Positions 8,567 through 17,056 are shown, numbered from the stretch's first letter. The stretch is DNA of 64,000 nucleotides from DATDAW01 sp036525185 (GCA_036525185.1 DATDAW010000034.1:1-64000); one strand, 5' to 3'. The notes: generated from the sequence alone by a model not told the origin. Translations and numbers: made by a program.

Positions 8567-8980
8567 CTATCGGGAGTTGTAATTCAGCACCGGTTTGGAA
8601 CTCGTATCAAACCCGAGTTCCGGTGGGAATTCTTCGTAAACGTTATGATGATACCGGGTAGGGCTCCGGTAATACGGCTTGTAGCTGCCGTTGTTGATTG
8701 CGAATGGAAACGTGAAAATCTCGTAGAGTCCCATGCCGAAACGTTCGCCGAACCGGCGAAGTCCATAAACGACTCCGACCGAAAACGCTGCAGCATTGCC
8801 GTCCAGATTATTGTAATGAACCATTTGCGACGGGATCTCGGTATAGCCGAAGGCGACATTGGAAATTCCGCGGCCGAGTTTGCGCGTAGCGTTGTATTTT
8901 TTTGCCGGAGGATCCTGGATATCGGCAAATGCTGTAGATGCCACCACAGCGAGCAGGAGCAGGGAGGAGAGGATACGCAT
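8567..8980 (-). CDS. Small secreted protein, exosortase-associated TIGR04073-like
   Basis: The start at the second in-frame ATG gives a clean signal peptide (MRILSSLLLLAVVASTAFA) and about 137 residues; an upstream in-frame start would add ten residues. The mature protein holds the KLGRGISNVAFGYTEIP segment, which I recognise from the TIGR04073 family found in genomes with exosortase/PEP-CTERM systems. It has no catalytic motif; the C-terminus is Tyr/Pro-rich. The family's molecular role is unknown. A PEP-CTERM protein at 58806-59684 fits this association. Confidence 0.75.
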   Translation of the reverse strand: MRILSSLLLLAVVASTAFADIQDPPAKKYNATRKLGRGISNVAFGYTEIPSQMVHYNNLDGNAAAFSVGVVYGLRRFGERFGMGLYEIFTFPFAINNGSYKPYYRSPTRYHHNVYEEFPPELGFDTSSKPVLNYNSR

Positions 8981-9049
8981 GACTTTTTTTAGCAGGAAGC
9001 CTCTAGCCAAAGCAACCCAATTCTTCGAGAACTCCCGAGGTGTTGAGGA

Positions 9050-9697
9050 TTACCAGGTATGGTGCCAGAGCCATTCCAATCCGTTTTTGCCGAGCCAGAA
9101 CGCGAGTCCGATGTATGCGAGCGCAAGGGCCGACATGACGAACCCGAGGCAAACAAACACACCATCGCGTTCAATAAGTCCAGCGGCCAGGAGAATAATG
9201 GAAATAGCTGGCACGGAGTTTGTGCCAGGAAAAGGCAGGGGTAGACAAAGAAGAAATCCGCCGAAAGCCATTCCCCAACCTATGACCTTGAAGACCAACG
9301 AGTTATGCATGAACTGCATCCGCGGTCTGGCGATCCTCTCAAGTGCGCGTGTGACCCGAACAACCCCGTGAATGAGCTTTTCAAGCCGGTGAAACGAAAT
9401 CGTCCGGCTTCGGATTTGTCGGGGCAACCAGGGTTTGCGTCCGAGCGCGATGCTGGTGCTGATGAGAAAAATGGCAATGCCAAAGGGCAGGGAAAACGGC
9501 AGGGGAATAGGTAGAATAAACGGGAGGGAAAGCAGCAGCACGAACACGGCAAATCCCTCCCGGGCAAGTAATTGCTCCAAATTTTCAATGGTCAGGTCCC
9601 TGCCGGCGGCGTGGTCGAGGATTTGATTGAAGCGTTCGGAAATGCGCTTTCGGGGAGGGACAACCCGCACGGGGGGTTCGAGGGAAGATGTGCTCAC
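9050..9697 (-). CDS. ExoD-like exopolysaccharide synthesis membrane protein
   Basis: A 215-residue integral membrane protein with a hydrophilic N-terminus (first about 45 residues), a very hydrophobic proline-rich core (LPFILPIPLPFSLPFGIAIF) and two to three further spans. The layout and the P-L-P-rich helix match the ExoD family, named from rhizobial exopolysaccharide mutants. It starts with GTG. The family's biochemical function is not established. Confidence 0.8.
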   Translation of the reverse strand: MSTSSLEPPVRVVPPRKRISERFNQILDHAAGRDLTIENLEQLLAREGFAVFVLLLSLPFILPIPLPFSLPFGIAIFLISTSIALGRKPWLPRQIRSRTISFHRLEKLIHGVVRVTRALERIARPRMQFMHNSLVFKVIGWGMAFGGFLLCLPLPFPGTNSVPAISIILLAAGLIERDGVFVCLGFVMSALALAYIGLAFWLGKNGLEWLWHHTW

Positions 9698-9771
9698 GTC
9701 GGCACATAGATAACCCGAAATGGCGAATCCGAAACCTGAAACTTCCCGGAGGCGCGCTATAATTGGAGGAA

Positions 9772-10875
9772 ATGACTCCGGTTCGTCACTTGTATGTTCA
9801 CATTCCGTTCTGTCCGAAAGTGTGTCCGTATTGTTCGTTTTATAAAGAGGCGTCGGACCGGAACAAGACGCAGCAGTTTCTCGACGCCGTGCTCGCCGAG
9901 GCGGAAATGCGGAACTGGAGCTCCGAAATTCAGCCGGAGACGATCTTTTTCGGAGGAGGCACCCCGACAGCGTTAAGTACGCCGCAATTGACGTATTTGC
10001 TGACTGGTCTTCGGGAGCGCCTGGATCTGTCGCGTGTTACCGAATGGACGCTTGAGATGAACCCGGCAACGGTCTCGATGGAAAAAGGAACGCGATTGCG
10101 TGAGCTCGGCGTAAACCGAGTCAGCATGGGCGTGCAAGCGTGGGATGACCCGACCCTCAAGGCGCTGGGCCGTGTGCATTCGTCACAGCAAGCGCTGAAT
10201 TCGTTTAGGATCTTGCGTGAGGCCGGCTTTGAAAATGTAAATCTCGATTTGATCTTCGGTGTGCCGGGGCAAAGCCAGGAAAAATGGTTGGAATCGCTCT
10301 ACCGGACCATTGACCTTGGCCCGGAACATATTTCGGCATATTGCCTTACGTATGAGGAGGATACGGAGTTTTTTCGGCGCTTTCAGCGCGGTGAAATGCT
10401 GCAAGATAACGACGCCGACGCCGAACTCTTCGAGCGGACGATGGATTTGCTCGATAGCGCGGGATATGAGCAATACGAGCTGTCCAATTACGCCAAACGA
10501 GACCAGGAATGCCGCCACAATCTGGCCTATTGGCTGGGAAAAAATTACGTCGGGCTGGGGCCGAGCGCTTTTTCAACGTGGGGCTTGCAGCGCTGGCAAA
10601 ATATCGCGGATACAAAGACCTATTACGACCGAATACTGGCCGGACTCGATGCAACGAGTTTTCGCGAAACCGTAACGCCTCAAGTGCGTGAGTCGGAAAC
10701 GATCGCCTTCGGCCTCAGGACCAATCGCGGCGTGGCGACGGACAAGCTGGCAGATTGGCGGAATGAAACTGAAGAGTTTGCGAGCCTCGGCTTAATCCAG
10801 GAGGCGGACGGGAGGTTCTTTTTGACCCGCCAGGGAAAAATGGTGGCCGATACGGTAGCTGGAGCGTTCGTCTAG
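9772..10875 (+). CDS. hemW: HemW-like radical SAM protein (coproporphyrinogen III oxidase-like)
   Basis: Radical SAM enzyme of the HemN/HemW family. The iron-sulfur motif is near the start (PFCPKVCPYCSF, CxxxCxxC), followed by GGGTPT and MNPATV; a C-terminal domain contains GLGPSAFS. At about 367 residues, without the extended N-terminal arm of true HemN, it fits HemW, a proposed heme chaperone, better than the coproporphyrinogen dehydrogenase. The chosen ATG follows GGAGG by only two bases; an in-frame TTG nine bases upstream is the alternative start. Confidence 0.86.
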   Translation: MTPVRHLYVHIPFCPKVCPYCSFYKEASDRNKTQQFLDAVLAEAEMRNWSSEIQPETIFFGGGTPTALSTPQLTYLLTGLRERLDLSRVTEWTLEMNPATVSMEKGTRLRELGVNRVSMGVQAWDDPTLKALGRVHSSQQALNSFRILREAGFENVNLDLIFGVPGQSQEKWLESLYRTIDLGPEHISAYCLTYEEDTEFFRRFQRGEMLQDNDADAELFERTMDLLDSAGYEQYELSNYAKRDQECRHNLAYWLGKNYVGLGPSAFSTWGLQRWQNIADTKTYYDRILAGLDATSFRETVTPQVRESETIAFGLRTNRGVATDKLADWRNETEEFASLGLIQEADGRFFLTRQGKMVADTVAGAFV

Positions 10876-10898
10876 GGAAAACCGTCCAGCGAAGACCG

Positions 10899-11852
10899 TT
10901 AGGCCAGACACTCGGCGAGCTGTTGCCGCAGCTTTTCCTCGTTGAGTTCGCGGCCGATGAAGACCAACTGGCTCGAACGCACCTCGCCTTTGTCCCACAG
11001 CCGATCCCAGAAAATGCTGAACCGGTTGTTGACGCCATGGAAAACCGCCCTGCGTGGGTTGCCTTCCAAGCTCAGGAAGCCTTTCGAACGATAGACGCGT
11101 TCCTTTTCGGACAAATTTTTCACGAAGGCCTCGATTCGCTCCACGCTGAATGGCTGATCGAACACGAAGGAAAACGACGTGATATCGTGGTTGTGGCGGT
11201 TGTTCAGCTCGTTAAGGAATTCCGGATCGACGGCAAGCTTTCGATCCACGTCAAAAGCGTGCATATCGAGCAGGTCCTTCAGGTTTGCATTCGAGTGATC
11301 CGTCCGGAAAATGCGGGCATCGGGATTCATCTCGGCGATGTGGGATTCAACTTCCGCAACGTGCTCGGCATCAACGAGGTCCGTTTTGTTGATGAGCACA
11401 AAGTCTGCCATCACTATCTGGTCGCGAACGGTGCGTTCCGCTTTTAATTGTTTAAAGATCTGCTCGGCGTCTACGACGGTAATGATGGAGTCGAGCCGGA
11501 CGAACCGTTGCAACGCGGGGATATTCACAAAAGTCTGTGCGACCGGGCCGGGGTCGGCAATGCCGGTCGTTTCGATAAGGAGATAATCGAAGCCGCCACG
11601 CTGGATGAGCTTCTGGATGCCTCGGACCAAATCCTTGCGCACCGTGCAGCAGATGCAGCCATTGTTCATCTCAAGGATTTCCTCCTTTTGATTTTCAACG
11701 AGTTGACCGTCGATGCCGATTTTGCCGATCTCATTGACGATAATGCCGAACTTGTAGTCGCTCTGTTCCTTCAGGATGTAATTGAGCAGAGTCGTTTTTC
11801 CGGCTCCAAGGAATCCGGTAAGAATGGTGGCTGGGATGACAGTTTGGCTCAT
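10899..11852 (-). CDS. COG0523/CobW-type metallochaperone GTPase
   Basis: G3E-family GTPase. The start giving MSQTVIPATILTGFLGAGKTTLL places the Walker A motif (GAGKTT) at the N-terminus as usual; the open frame upstream is not family-like. Also present are the metal-binding CxCC motif (NNGCICC), ETTGIADP and NKTD. The protein has 317 residues with a C-terminal CobW_C domain starting around the FSVERIEAF segment. Members deliver zinc, cobalt or other metals, and many are induced in zinc starvation. Neighbouring zinc-ligand-free L28 supports a zinc role here, but that is inference. Confidence 0.9.
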   Translation of the reverse strand: MSQTVIPATILTGFLGAGKTTLLNYILKEQSDYKFGIIVNEIGKIGIDGQLVENQKEEILEMNNGCICCTVRKDLVRGIQKLIQRGGFDYLLIETTGIADPGPVAQTFVNIPALQRFVRLDSIITVVDAEQIFKQLKAERTVRDQIVMADFVLINKTDLVDAEHVAEVESHIAEMNPDARIFRTDHSNANLKDLLDMHAFDVDRKLAVDPEFLNELNNRHNHDITSFSFVFDQPFSVERIEAFVKNLSEKERVYRSKGFLSLEGNPRRAVFHGVNNRFSIFWDRLWDKGEVRSSQLVFIGRELNEEKLRQQLAECLA

Positions 11853-11885
11853 GGCTGGCTTTGGCGGGGAATCAAAAATGGCGGC

Positions 11886-11912
11886 AAATGTTATTGCGCG
11901 CAACTTGCATTT
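11886..11912. promoter_or_regulatory. Imperfect palindrome in the leader of the COG0523 gene (possible Fur/Zur-type operator)
   Basis: The 27-base element starts AAATGTTAT, has the self-complementary core TTGCGCGCAA and ends TTGCATTT; outer and inner parts pair, the middle does not. The left half resembles the AAATGTTAT half of gammaproteobacterial Zur boxes. It lies 34 bases upstream of the COG0523 start, between that gene and the rpmB terminator. Binding by a Zur-like repressor is only a hypothesis. Confidence 0.3.
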
Positions 11913-11986
11913 GTTTGAGGAGAACAAGATCAACCTGGACGACGAGAAAGTTATCGCGTTCGTCAGTGAGAACGATTGTATGAATG

Positions 11987-12022
11987 AAAAAGCGGCAAAT
12001 GCGCTTGCACGCAATTGCCGCT
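11987..12022 (-). terminator. Rho-independent terminator of rpmB
   Basis: A 13-base-pair stem with one mismatch (AGCGGCAAATGCG at 11991-12003 against 12010-12022, six-base loop) is followed on the minus strand by a T-run. It lies 24 bases past the rpmB stop and separates rpmB from the COG0523 gene, so the two are probably separate transcripts. Confidence 0.85.
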
Positions 12023-12045
12023 TGGAAAGGTTTTATTTTCGCCGA

Positions 12046-12309
12046 TTAGACCAAACCCGCTTCCTTGAGCGTCGCAAACGCGCCGTTCTTGGAAATCGTT
12101 TTCAATGCGCGGGCCGTAACGCGGACGGCAACGAATTTGTTCAATTCAGGCACCCAGATGCGCTTGTTTTGAAGGTTTGGCGAAAACGTGCGCGGCACAT
12201 TCTTGGTGACGTGACGACCCACGCCGCCTTTTTTCTTCGCCATACCACGGCGATGGATGATGCTTCCACGTGAAGCTTTGGCTCCGGTAATGCTGCAAGT
12301 TCTCGGCAT
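12046..12309 (-). CDS. rpmB: 50S ribosomal protein L28, zinc-ligand-free form
   Basis: Large-subunit ribosomal protein, 87 residues. The N-terminus PRTCSITGAKASRG and the C-terminal VRVTARALKTISKNG match L28. Zinc-binding L28 proteins carry CxxC pairs; here the first pair is reduced to a single Cys (CSIT), so this is the C-minus type that needs no zinc. It lies upstream of a COG0523 GTPase in the same orientation, with a terminator between them. Confidence 0.94.
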   Translation of the reverse strand: MPRTCSITGAKASRGSIIHRRGMAKKKGGVGRHVTKNVPRTFSPNLQNKRIWVPELNKFVAVRVTARALKTISKNGAFATLKEAGLV

Positions 12310-12532
12310 AAAACGTTCTTTCGGTCAAAGGTTTGAAGGGCCGGGAAAATGCCGCTAATGTGTGGCACGGTCAAGGTGAAAGTTCCGAAAATTTCCAGTT
12401 GCCAAATGGCTGGACATCGTCTTTCTTCCCGACCCCAGCGCGAAACTTTTGCACCGTTGGTCCCTGGGCTCCGGCAGTTGTGCCGGTCAGCCAAACCGCG
12501 CCAGGGGGAACCCGGTGAACCACTATTGAAAT

Positions 12533-13543
12533 ATGCCCGTCCGTTTAGGTCGTTTTGAAATGCCCAAGTCGCTCGTTAAAGACGAAGCGACCGCCACTGC
12601 CACGTATGCCCGTTTCGTCGCCGAGCCGTTCGAAGCCGGCTACGGTCACACGGTCGGCAACTCCCTCCGCCGCGTGCTCCTTTCCTCGCTGGAAGGCGCG
12701 GCCATTACGTCCGTCCGCATCGCGGGTGCAGAACACGAATTTGGCACTCTGCCGGGCGTGGTTGAAGATGTCACAGACATCGTTCTCAACCTTAAAAGGA
12801 TCAAATTCAAGGCCAACGATCACGAAGTCCGCAACCTGAGTCTTTCCGTTACCAAGGAAGGTGCCGTCACCGCGGGCGACATCCAGCAGAGCAACCAGTG
12901 CGAAGTCCTAAACCCCGAACTGGTCATCGCAACGCTCGATAAGAAGCAGAAATTCGAAGCGGAACTCGAAATCAAAGTCGGCCGCGGCTTCGCCACGGGC
13001 GACGAAAATAAGCATCCGGATCAGCCAATCGGCGTCATCGCGATCGATTCCATTTTTTCGCCGGTCACGCGCGTCAAGTATTCTGTCGAAAACACCCGCG
13101 TCGGCCAGCGCACGGACTACGACAAGCTCATCATTGAGATTTGGACCGACGGCCGCATCGCTCCCGACGATGCATTGCTTCAGGCGTCTGCCATCCTCCG
13201 CAAACACCTCGATGTATTCGTCAATTACGATGAAAATGCCGTCGAATTCGACGAGACGCCGGAAGCGGTCAGCCAGGAGAACAGCCGCCTCAAGAAGCTT
13301 CTTAACATGAGCGTCAACGAGATCGAATTGTCCGTGCGTGCGGCGAACTGCCTCAACAACGCCAACATCACCACGGTTGGTCAGCTCGCGCAAAAGACCG
13401 AAGCGGAAATGCTCAAATACCGCAACTTCGGTAAGAAATCCCTCAACGAGATCAAGGACAAACTCACCCAGCTTGGCCTCGGCCTCGGGGTGAAGTTCGA
13501 GAGCGGTCTCATCGAAACCTCTGTTGATTCTAACGCGGATTGA
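12533..13543 (+). CDS. rpoA: DNA-directed RNA polymerase subunit alpha
   Basis: Assembly platform of RNA polymerase and contact for activators and UP elements. The 336-residue protein has the N-terminal dimerisation domain (GHTVGNSLRRVLLSS, then EFGTLPGVVEDVTDIVLNLK) and the C-terminal domain (NIELS-like VNEIELSVRAANCLNNANI, then LLKYRNFGKKSLNEIK). The start MPVRLGRFEMP is kept because it resembles other verrucomicrobial RpoA proteins; a second ATG lies nine codons on. It is paired with rplQ as usual, but rpsM, rpsK and rpsD are not upstream. Confidence 0.98.
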   Translation: MPVRLGRFEMPKSLVKDEATATATYARFVAEPFEAGYGHTVGNSLRRVLLSSLEGAAITSVRIAGAEHEFGTLPGVVEDVTDIVLNLKRIKFKANDHEVRNLSLSVTKEGAVTAGDIQQSNQCEVLNPELVIATLDKKQKFEAELEIKVGRGFATGDENKHPDQPIGVIAIDSIFSPVTRVKYSVENTRVGQRTDYDKLIIEIWTDGRIAPDDALLQASAILRKHLDVFVNYDENAVEFDETPEAVSQENSRLKKLLNMSVNEIELSVRAANCLNNANITTVGQLAQKTEAEMLKYRNFGKKSLNEIKDKLTQLGLGLGVKFESGLIETSVDSNAD

Positions 13544-13596
13544 TCCGCAATTTTTAACACCACACTTCGAAGACTCCCAACGAGGAGGACAGCACC

Positions 13597-14046
13597 ATGC
13601 GCCACCAGAAAAAAACCATTAAACTCGGCCGTAAAGCCGAGCACCGCGAAGCCTTGCTCGCCAACCAGGTTGTGAGCCTCATCACTCACAGTCGCATCAA
13701 GACCACGCTCGCCAAGGCCAAGGCGGTTCGCCCGCTCGCAGAGAAAATGGTGACGCTCGGGAAGAAAGCCACGCTGCATGCCCGTCGCACGGCCATTGCA
13801 GTCATCCGCCAGGAAGACGCTGTGAAGAAGTTGTTTGATGAAATCGCTCCTCGCGCCGCGGGACGGGCTGGTGGTTACACACGCATCATCAAGCTCGGTG
13901 AGCGCAAGAGTGACGCCGCTCCGATGGCATTCCTGGAATGGGTGGACGCACCTGTCGCTACCGATCTAGCACCAGTCGCTGAAACTAAACCTGCCAAGGC
14001 GAAAACCGTAAAGGCCGGTGAAACGTCAGCTGCCACTGCAGAATAG
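13597..14046 (+). CDS. rplQ: 50S ribosomal protein L17
   Basis: Large-subunit protein at the rim of the exit tunnel. The N-terminus MRHQKKTIKLGRKAEHREALLANQ and the GGYTRIIKLGERKSDAAPMAFLEW block are diagnostic. At 149 residues it carries an Ala/Lys/Pro-rich tail after residue 120 not found in short L17 proteins. A strong GAGGAGG ribosome-binding site precedes the start, and a terminator follows. Confidence 0.97.
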   Translation: MRHQKKTIKLGRKAEHREALLANQVVSLITHSRIKTTLAKAKAVRPLAEKMVTLGKKATLHARRTAIAVIRQEDAVKKLFDEIAPRAAGRAGGYTRIIKLGERKSDAAPMAFLEWVDAPVATDLAPVAETKPAKAKTVKAGETSAATAE

Positions 14047-14072
14047 CTTCCCGTAAGACTTAAGGAAACAGA

Positions 14073-14101
14073 AGCCACGGCCACGCGCCGTGGCTTTTTT
14101 G
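14073..14101 (+). terminator. Rho-independent terminator after rplQ
   Basis: Perfect eight-base stem AGCCACGG / CCGTGGCT with a seven-base loop, followed directly by TTTTTTGTTT. It ends the rpoA-rplQ transcript 26 bases past the rplQ stop. Confidence 0.93.
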
Positions 14102-14165
14102 TTTAGTGAGAATCCGCAGGTCCCGCCGAAAGCTTTCGGGAAGTGACCCAGCCCGAGTTGTCGTT

Positions 14166-16043
14166 TCAGAGAACGCCCTGTCGTTTCAATTCGCGATAAA
14201 TGGTATTGCGGGAAACAGCGAGTTCATGCGCGGTCTTGACGATGTTGCCATCGCAACGGTGGTAGGCGTCGATAATAATTCGACTACGATTATCGCGGAG
14301 CGGAGTCGGGGTTGCCGAGGTGGCCGTTACCGGCATTTCGAGACTGGCTCTCAAAATCGAAGCGACGTGGCCACCGTCCAAACACACGGAATCCGAAGAA
14401 ATCACCATCCGTAGCAAAGCGTTTTTGAGTTCCCGGAAATTACCGGGCCATGTGTGTCGGCGTAAAAACTCGAGCGCATCATCGGAGATTGAGCCGTCAG
14501 GAACCAGATCGGCCAGGAGCGACCGCACAATTTTGTCAAAATCGGATCGTTCTCGCAGTGGTGGCAAAAACACTTCGATTCCTTGCAAGCGATAGAGTAG
14601 ATCCGCCCGGAATTTCCCTTCGGCAACCGCCTTCTCCAGGGGGCTATTTGTTGCGGCGATCACCTGGACATCCACGTCCGTTTCCTCGGAGGATCCAACG
14701 GCACGCACGGTCCATTGATCCAAAAACCGTAGCAATCGTGCTTGCAAAGCGACGGGCATGTCGCCGATCTCGTCGAGGAAAAAAGTGCCTTTATCAGCGT
14801 CGCGGATCAGCCCCTGTGCGCCGCCGCGCCGGCTTCCCGTGAAAGCGCCATCGCGGTATCCGAAAAACTCCGATTCGACGAGTGTCTCGGGCAGCGCGGT
14901 GCAATTTACGGCAACGAACTTGCCGGTGCGTTTGCTCGCGGCGTGTGCGTGACGCGCCAACAACTCTTTGCCGCAGCCCGTTTCGCCCCGGATCAGAATC
15001 GGCACTTTCCACGCGACCGCATTCTCGATGAGGTGGATGGCGTTTTGAACCGCAAGATCTTCGCAAACAAATGCCGCCTGCCGCGGCTTCCCAGGCGCAA
15101 GCGCTATTCCTGCCTGAACACGCGTCTGCCGGCGAAGATTTGACGCCAGCACCTTGAACGTGCTCCCGTGACCATCGGTCAATTCAGCAGATCCGGAAGC
15201 CGCCGCTTGATGAAAAAATCGGTCGAACGACACGTTAAAAATCGTCTCAAAATTCTGTCCCGGCGCCACTGGCAGATCGTTCAGAAAGAAACGGGCCTGC
15301 CGGTTTGTTGCGATAATGCGACCATCCCCGTCGAGCGCGAGCAATCCCGCTTCCAGCGTGTGGACGAACTCCGTGCGATTGTGAAACTGCAACAGGATGT
15401 TCTGCCGAAAGGCGCTGCGAAAATACTCCGCTTCAATTTGCAGCGCCGCCATCCGCATTAGCGCCATGGTGTGAAGCTGCCGCGTGTGGCAATCCGAAGA
15501 CGCATCAATCACACCGAGCAACTGATCGGCATGATCGAAAACCGGGTGCGCCACGCAGGTGAAACGGCAGCTTTCCTGGAAAAAATGCTCTGCGCCATGG
15601 ACGACAAACGGCAACCGCGTCGCCACGGAAGAGCCCAGCCCGTTCGTCCCGCGCACGTTTTCATCCCAGCAAACTCCCGGCAAAATTCCACCGGCACGAG
15701 CCCGACTCCGGAACGACTCGTCCGTGATCGCATCCAGTATCAGCGAATCATGGTTTGCGAAGGCTACCATGAAGTTCGAACCGGCAATTTGCGAATAGAG
15801 ATTCCGCACTTCGGCTCGCACGATGTCATGGAGCCGTGCATTTTGCTCCTGGCGCTCGCGCAATTCCGGCGGCTTCATCACCTCCAAATAGGGCGCGTCT
15901 GCAGGATCCAAACCAGTAATGAGACATCGTTGCCAGGATCTGTGGATTTCCTCGCGAATACAGCCCGACGGCATCTCGGGGAGCCGACGTTCCTTCAAAT
16001 AGGCTCGGGCATTTGGAAATTTCCGCCCTTCAGGTATCAGCAT
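14166..16043 (-). CDS. Sigma-54-dependent activator, AcoR-like (GAF / AAA+ / Fis-type HTH)
   Basis: Enhancer-binding protein that remodels sigma-54 RNA polymerase. The N-terminal half (about residues 75-205) looks like the GAF-type sensory region of AcoR regulators, with a PAS-like segment after it. The AAA+ domain has Walker A GETGCGKE (residues 353-360), GAFTGS in place of GAFTGA (399-404) and Walker B FFLDEIGD (421-428). The last 40 residues form a Fis-type helix-turn-helix (GNIVKTAHELAVSRNTIYRELKR). It is divergent from a sigma-54 promoter and palindrome that are its likely targets. The inducer is unknown; AcoR relatives respond to acetoin, alcohols or phenolics. Confidence 0.92.
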   Translation of the reverse strand: MLIPEGRKFPNARAYLKERRLPEMPSGCIREEIHRSWQRCLITGLDPADAPYLEVMKPPELRERQEQNARLHDIVRAEVRNLYSQIAGSNFMVAFANHDSLILDAITDESFRSRARAGGILPGVCWDENVRGTNGLGSSVATRLPFVVHGAEHFFQESCRFTCVAHPVFDHADQLLGVIDASSDCHTRQLHTMALMRMAALQIEAEYFRSAFRQNILLQFHNRTEFVHTLEAGLLALDGDGRIIATNRQARFFLNDLPVAPGQNFETIFNVSFDRFFHQAAASGSAELTDGHGSTFKVLASNLRRQTRVQAGIALAPGKPRQAAFVCEDLAVQNAIHLIENAVAWKVPILIRGETGCGKELLARHAHAASKRTGKFVAVNCTALPETLVESEFFGYRDGAFTGSRRGGAQGLIRDADKGTFFLDEIGDMPVALQARLLRFLDQWTVRAVGSSEETDVDVQVIAATNSPLEKAVAEGKFRADLLYRLQGIEVFLPPLRERSDFDKIVRSLLADLVPDGSISDDALEFLRRHTWPGNFRELKNALLRMVISSDSVCLDGGHVASILRASLEMPVTATSATPTPLRDNRSRIIIDAYHRCDGNIVKTAHELAVSRNTIYRELKRQGVL

Positions 16044-16163
16044 GATTCAACTCCGTTCTGTAAGATTAAAGCGGTGAAACGGTCGAACGCCGGGAGCCTA
16101 CCGCTGCATTCCAGGAAATAAAAGAAGAAGCGAAAACTTGTTCCGATTTGGCACATCGAAAAA

Positions 16164-16180
16164 TGCTCCAAAATGGAGCA
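16164..16180. promoter_or_regulatory. Inverted repeat, probable upstream activating site for the sigma-54 activator
   Basis: Perfect seven-base repeat TGCTCCA-AAA-TGGAGCA in the divergent region, 41 bases before the -24 element of the sigma-54 promoter. Position and symmetry fit an enhancer site for the adjacent Fis-type activator; binding is inferred. Confidence 0.6.
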
Positions 16181-16220
16181 ATTGCCGCCGTCTCCCCCCG
16201 ACTGCCTTGGGAGGAACCCC

Positions 16221-16236
16221 TGGCACGGGCAATGCT
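16221..16236 (+). promoter_or_regulatory. Sigma-54 (-24/-12) promoter
   Basis: TGGCACG, four bases, ATGCT: the -24 element matches the consensus exactly and the -12 element differs at one position (consensus TTGCW), with exactly ten bases between the GG and GC pairs. It points toward the 71-residue ORF that starts 36 bases downstream. Confidence 0.8.
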
Positions 16237-16272
16237 AATGCCGCAATTGCCGTTCATTCTTAACCTATCCTC

Positions 16273-16488
16273 ATGAAAGCAGCTGTTCTTCACAAACACG
16301 AGACTGCGCTCACGAATCCTGATTTTGCTCCTTGGGAGGAAACCCTCGCGCCGGAATTCAAAAAAGATCTGTACGTTATCGAAATTGGTCAGCGGTTAAC
16401 ACCGGAGACGAAACGGAAGATTCTGGATGAAAATGCCACGCGTCTTTATCAGATCGATATCGCGGTGAAAAAGCTTGAGCTTGGTTGA
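16273..16488 (+). CDS. Short ORF under sigma-54 control, possible dehydrogenase-amidohydrolase remnant
   Basis: A 71-residue ORF. Its first residues (MKAAVLHKHE) look like the start of zinc alcohol dehydrogenases, while the end (TPETKRKILDENATRLYQI) looks like the C-terminus of amidohydrolase-2 proteins, where a final helix carries the ILxxNAxRLY pattern. No catalytic residues of either family are present. One explanation is that an internal deletion fused the first codons of one gene to the last codons of another; a genuine small protein is the alternative. No good ribosome-binding site is seen. The product is unlikely to be an enzyme. Confidence 0.5.
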   Translation: MKAAVLHKHETALTNPDFAPWEETLAPEFKKDLYVIEIGQRLTPETKRKILDENATRLYQIDIAVKKLELG

Positions 16489-17056
16489 CGCAGCCGACCG
16501 AAGTCGAGAGGGACTCAGCGTTTATAATCGCGTGAATCCCGAACGAACTGCCGAAGTTGGAGGGTACTCGGCACGGCGATCGATCCTGAGATAAACGAAT
16601 CGGTCACCGCTCTCGAGTGCTGATCCTAGAAAATGCTCGAGCTTATGGAAAAGTACTCTGTTTCGCCCAGATTCCGAAGGATGTTTCAAACACAAAGGCG
16701 TCTGTTCCCATTCAGCTTGCCAACCTTCGACGATGATCGGGCGTTTTTCGCTCCATCGTGCCACTCCGGGTCTCACCAGTCGCGTCGCTGCTACTACAAC
16801 TGCAGCGCTGCGGATGACTCTCGGAGGACGGGTTCGGCTTTGCGGTGCTGGCCCTGCCAGCCATGAATAAATTTTGCGCGACCCGCATTTTACGTTAGGC
16901 GCCGCGTCTTCTTTTGCGAGCGTTCCCCTGCCAACGGCTGGGCGGAATTGGCTGCTACGTTGAGCTCCCGTTCATATATTGTCGCTGTTTCGCATAATCC
17001 GACTTTCCGCGCTTCCATCCTCGGAACAATCATGCTCAAGTTCCTTTCACAACACT
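16489..17056. other. 568-base stretch without a convincing gene
   Basis: Short frames at 16522-16776 (minus) and 16633-16866 (plus) overlap each other, carry no recognisable motif and lack ribosome-binding sites. Towards pgi the sequence becomes AT-richer with TATATT- and CATAAT-like words (about 16974-17000) that could hold the pgi promoter. The stretch may be decayed remains of the locus once served by the sigma-54 promoter. Confidence 0.4.

Noticed and set aside
16148..16170. Second sigma-54-like sequence, TGGCAC followed by ATGCT
   Set aside because: The spacing between GG and GC is 13 bases, not 10, so it should not work; its ATGCT belongs to the palindrome.
16522..16866. Overlapping 84- and 77-codon frames on opposite strands
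   Set aside because: No ribosome sites, no motifs, mutually overlapping; no basis for choosing either as a gene.
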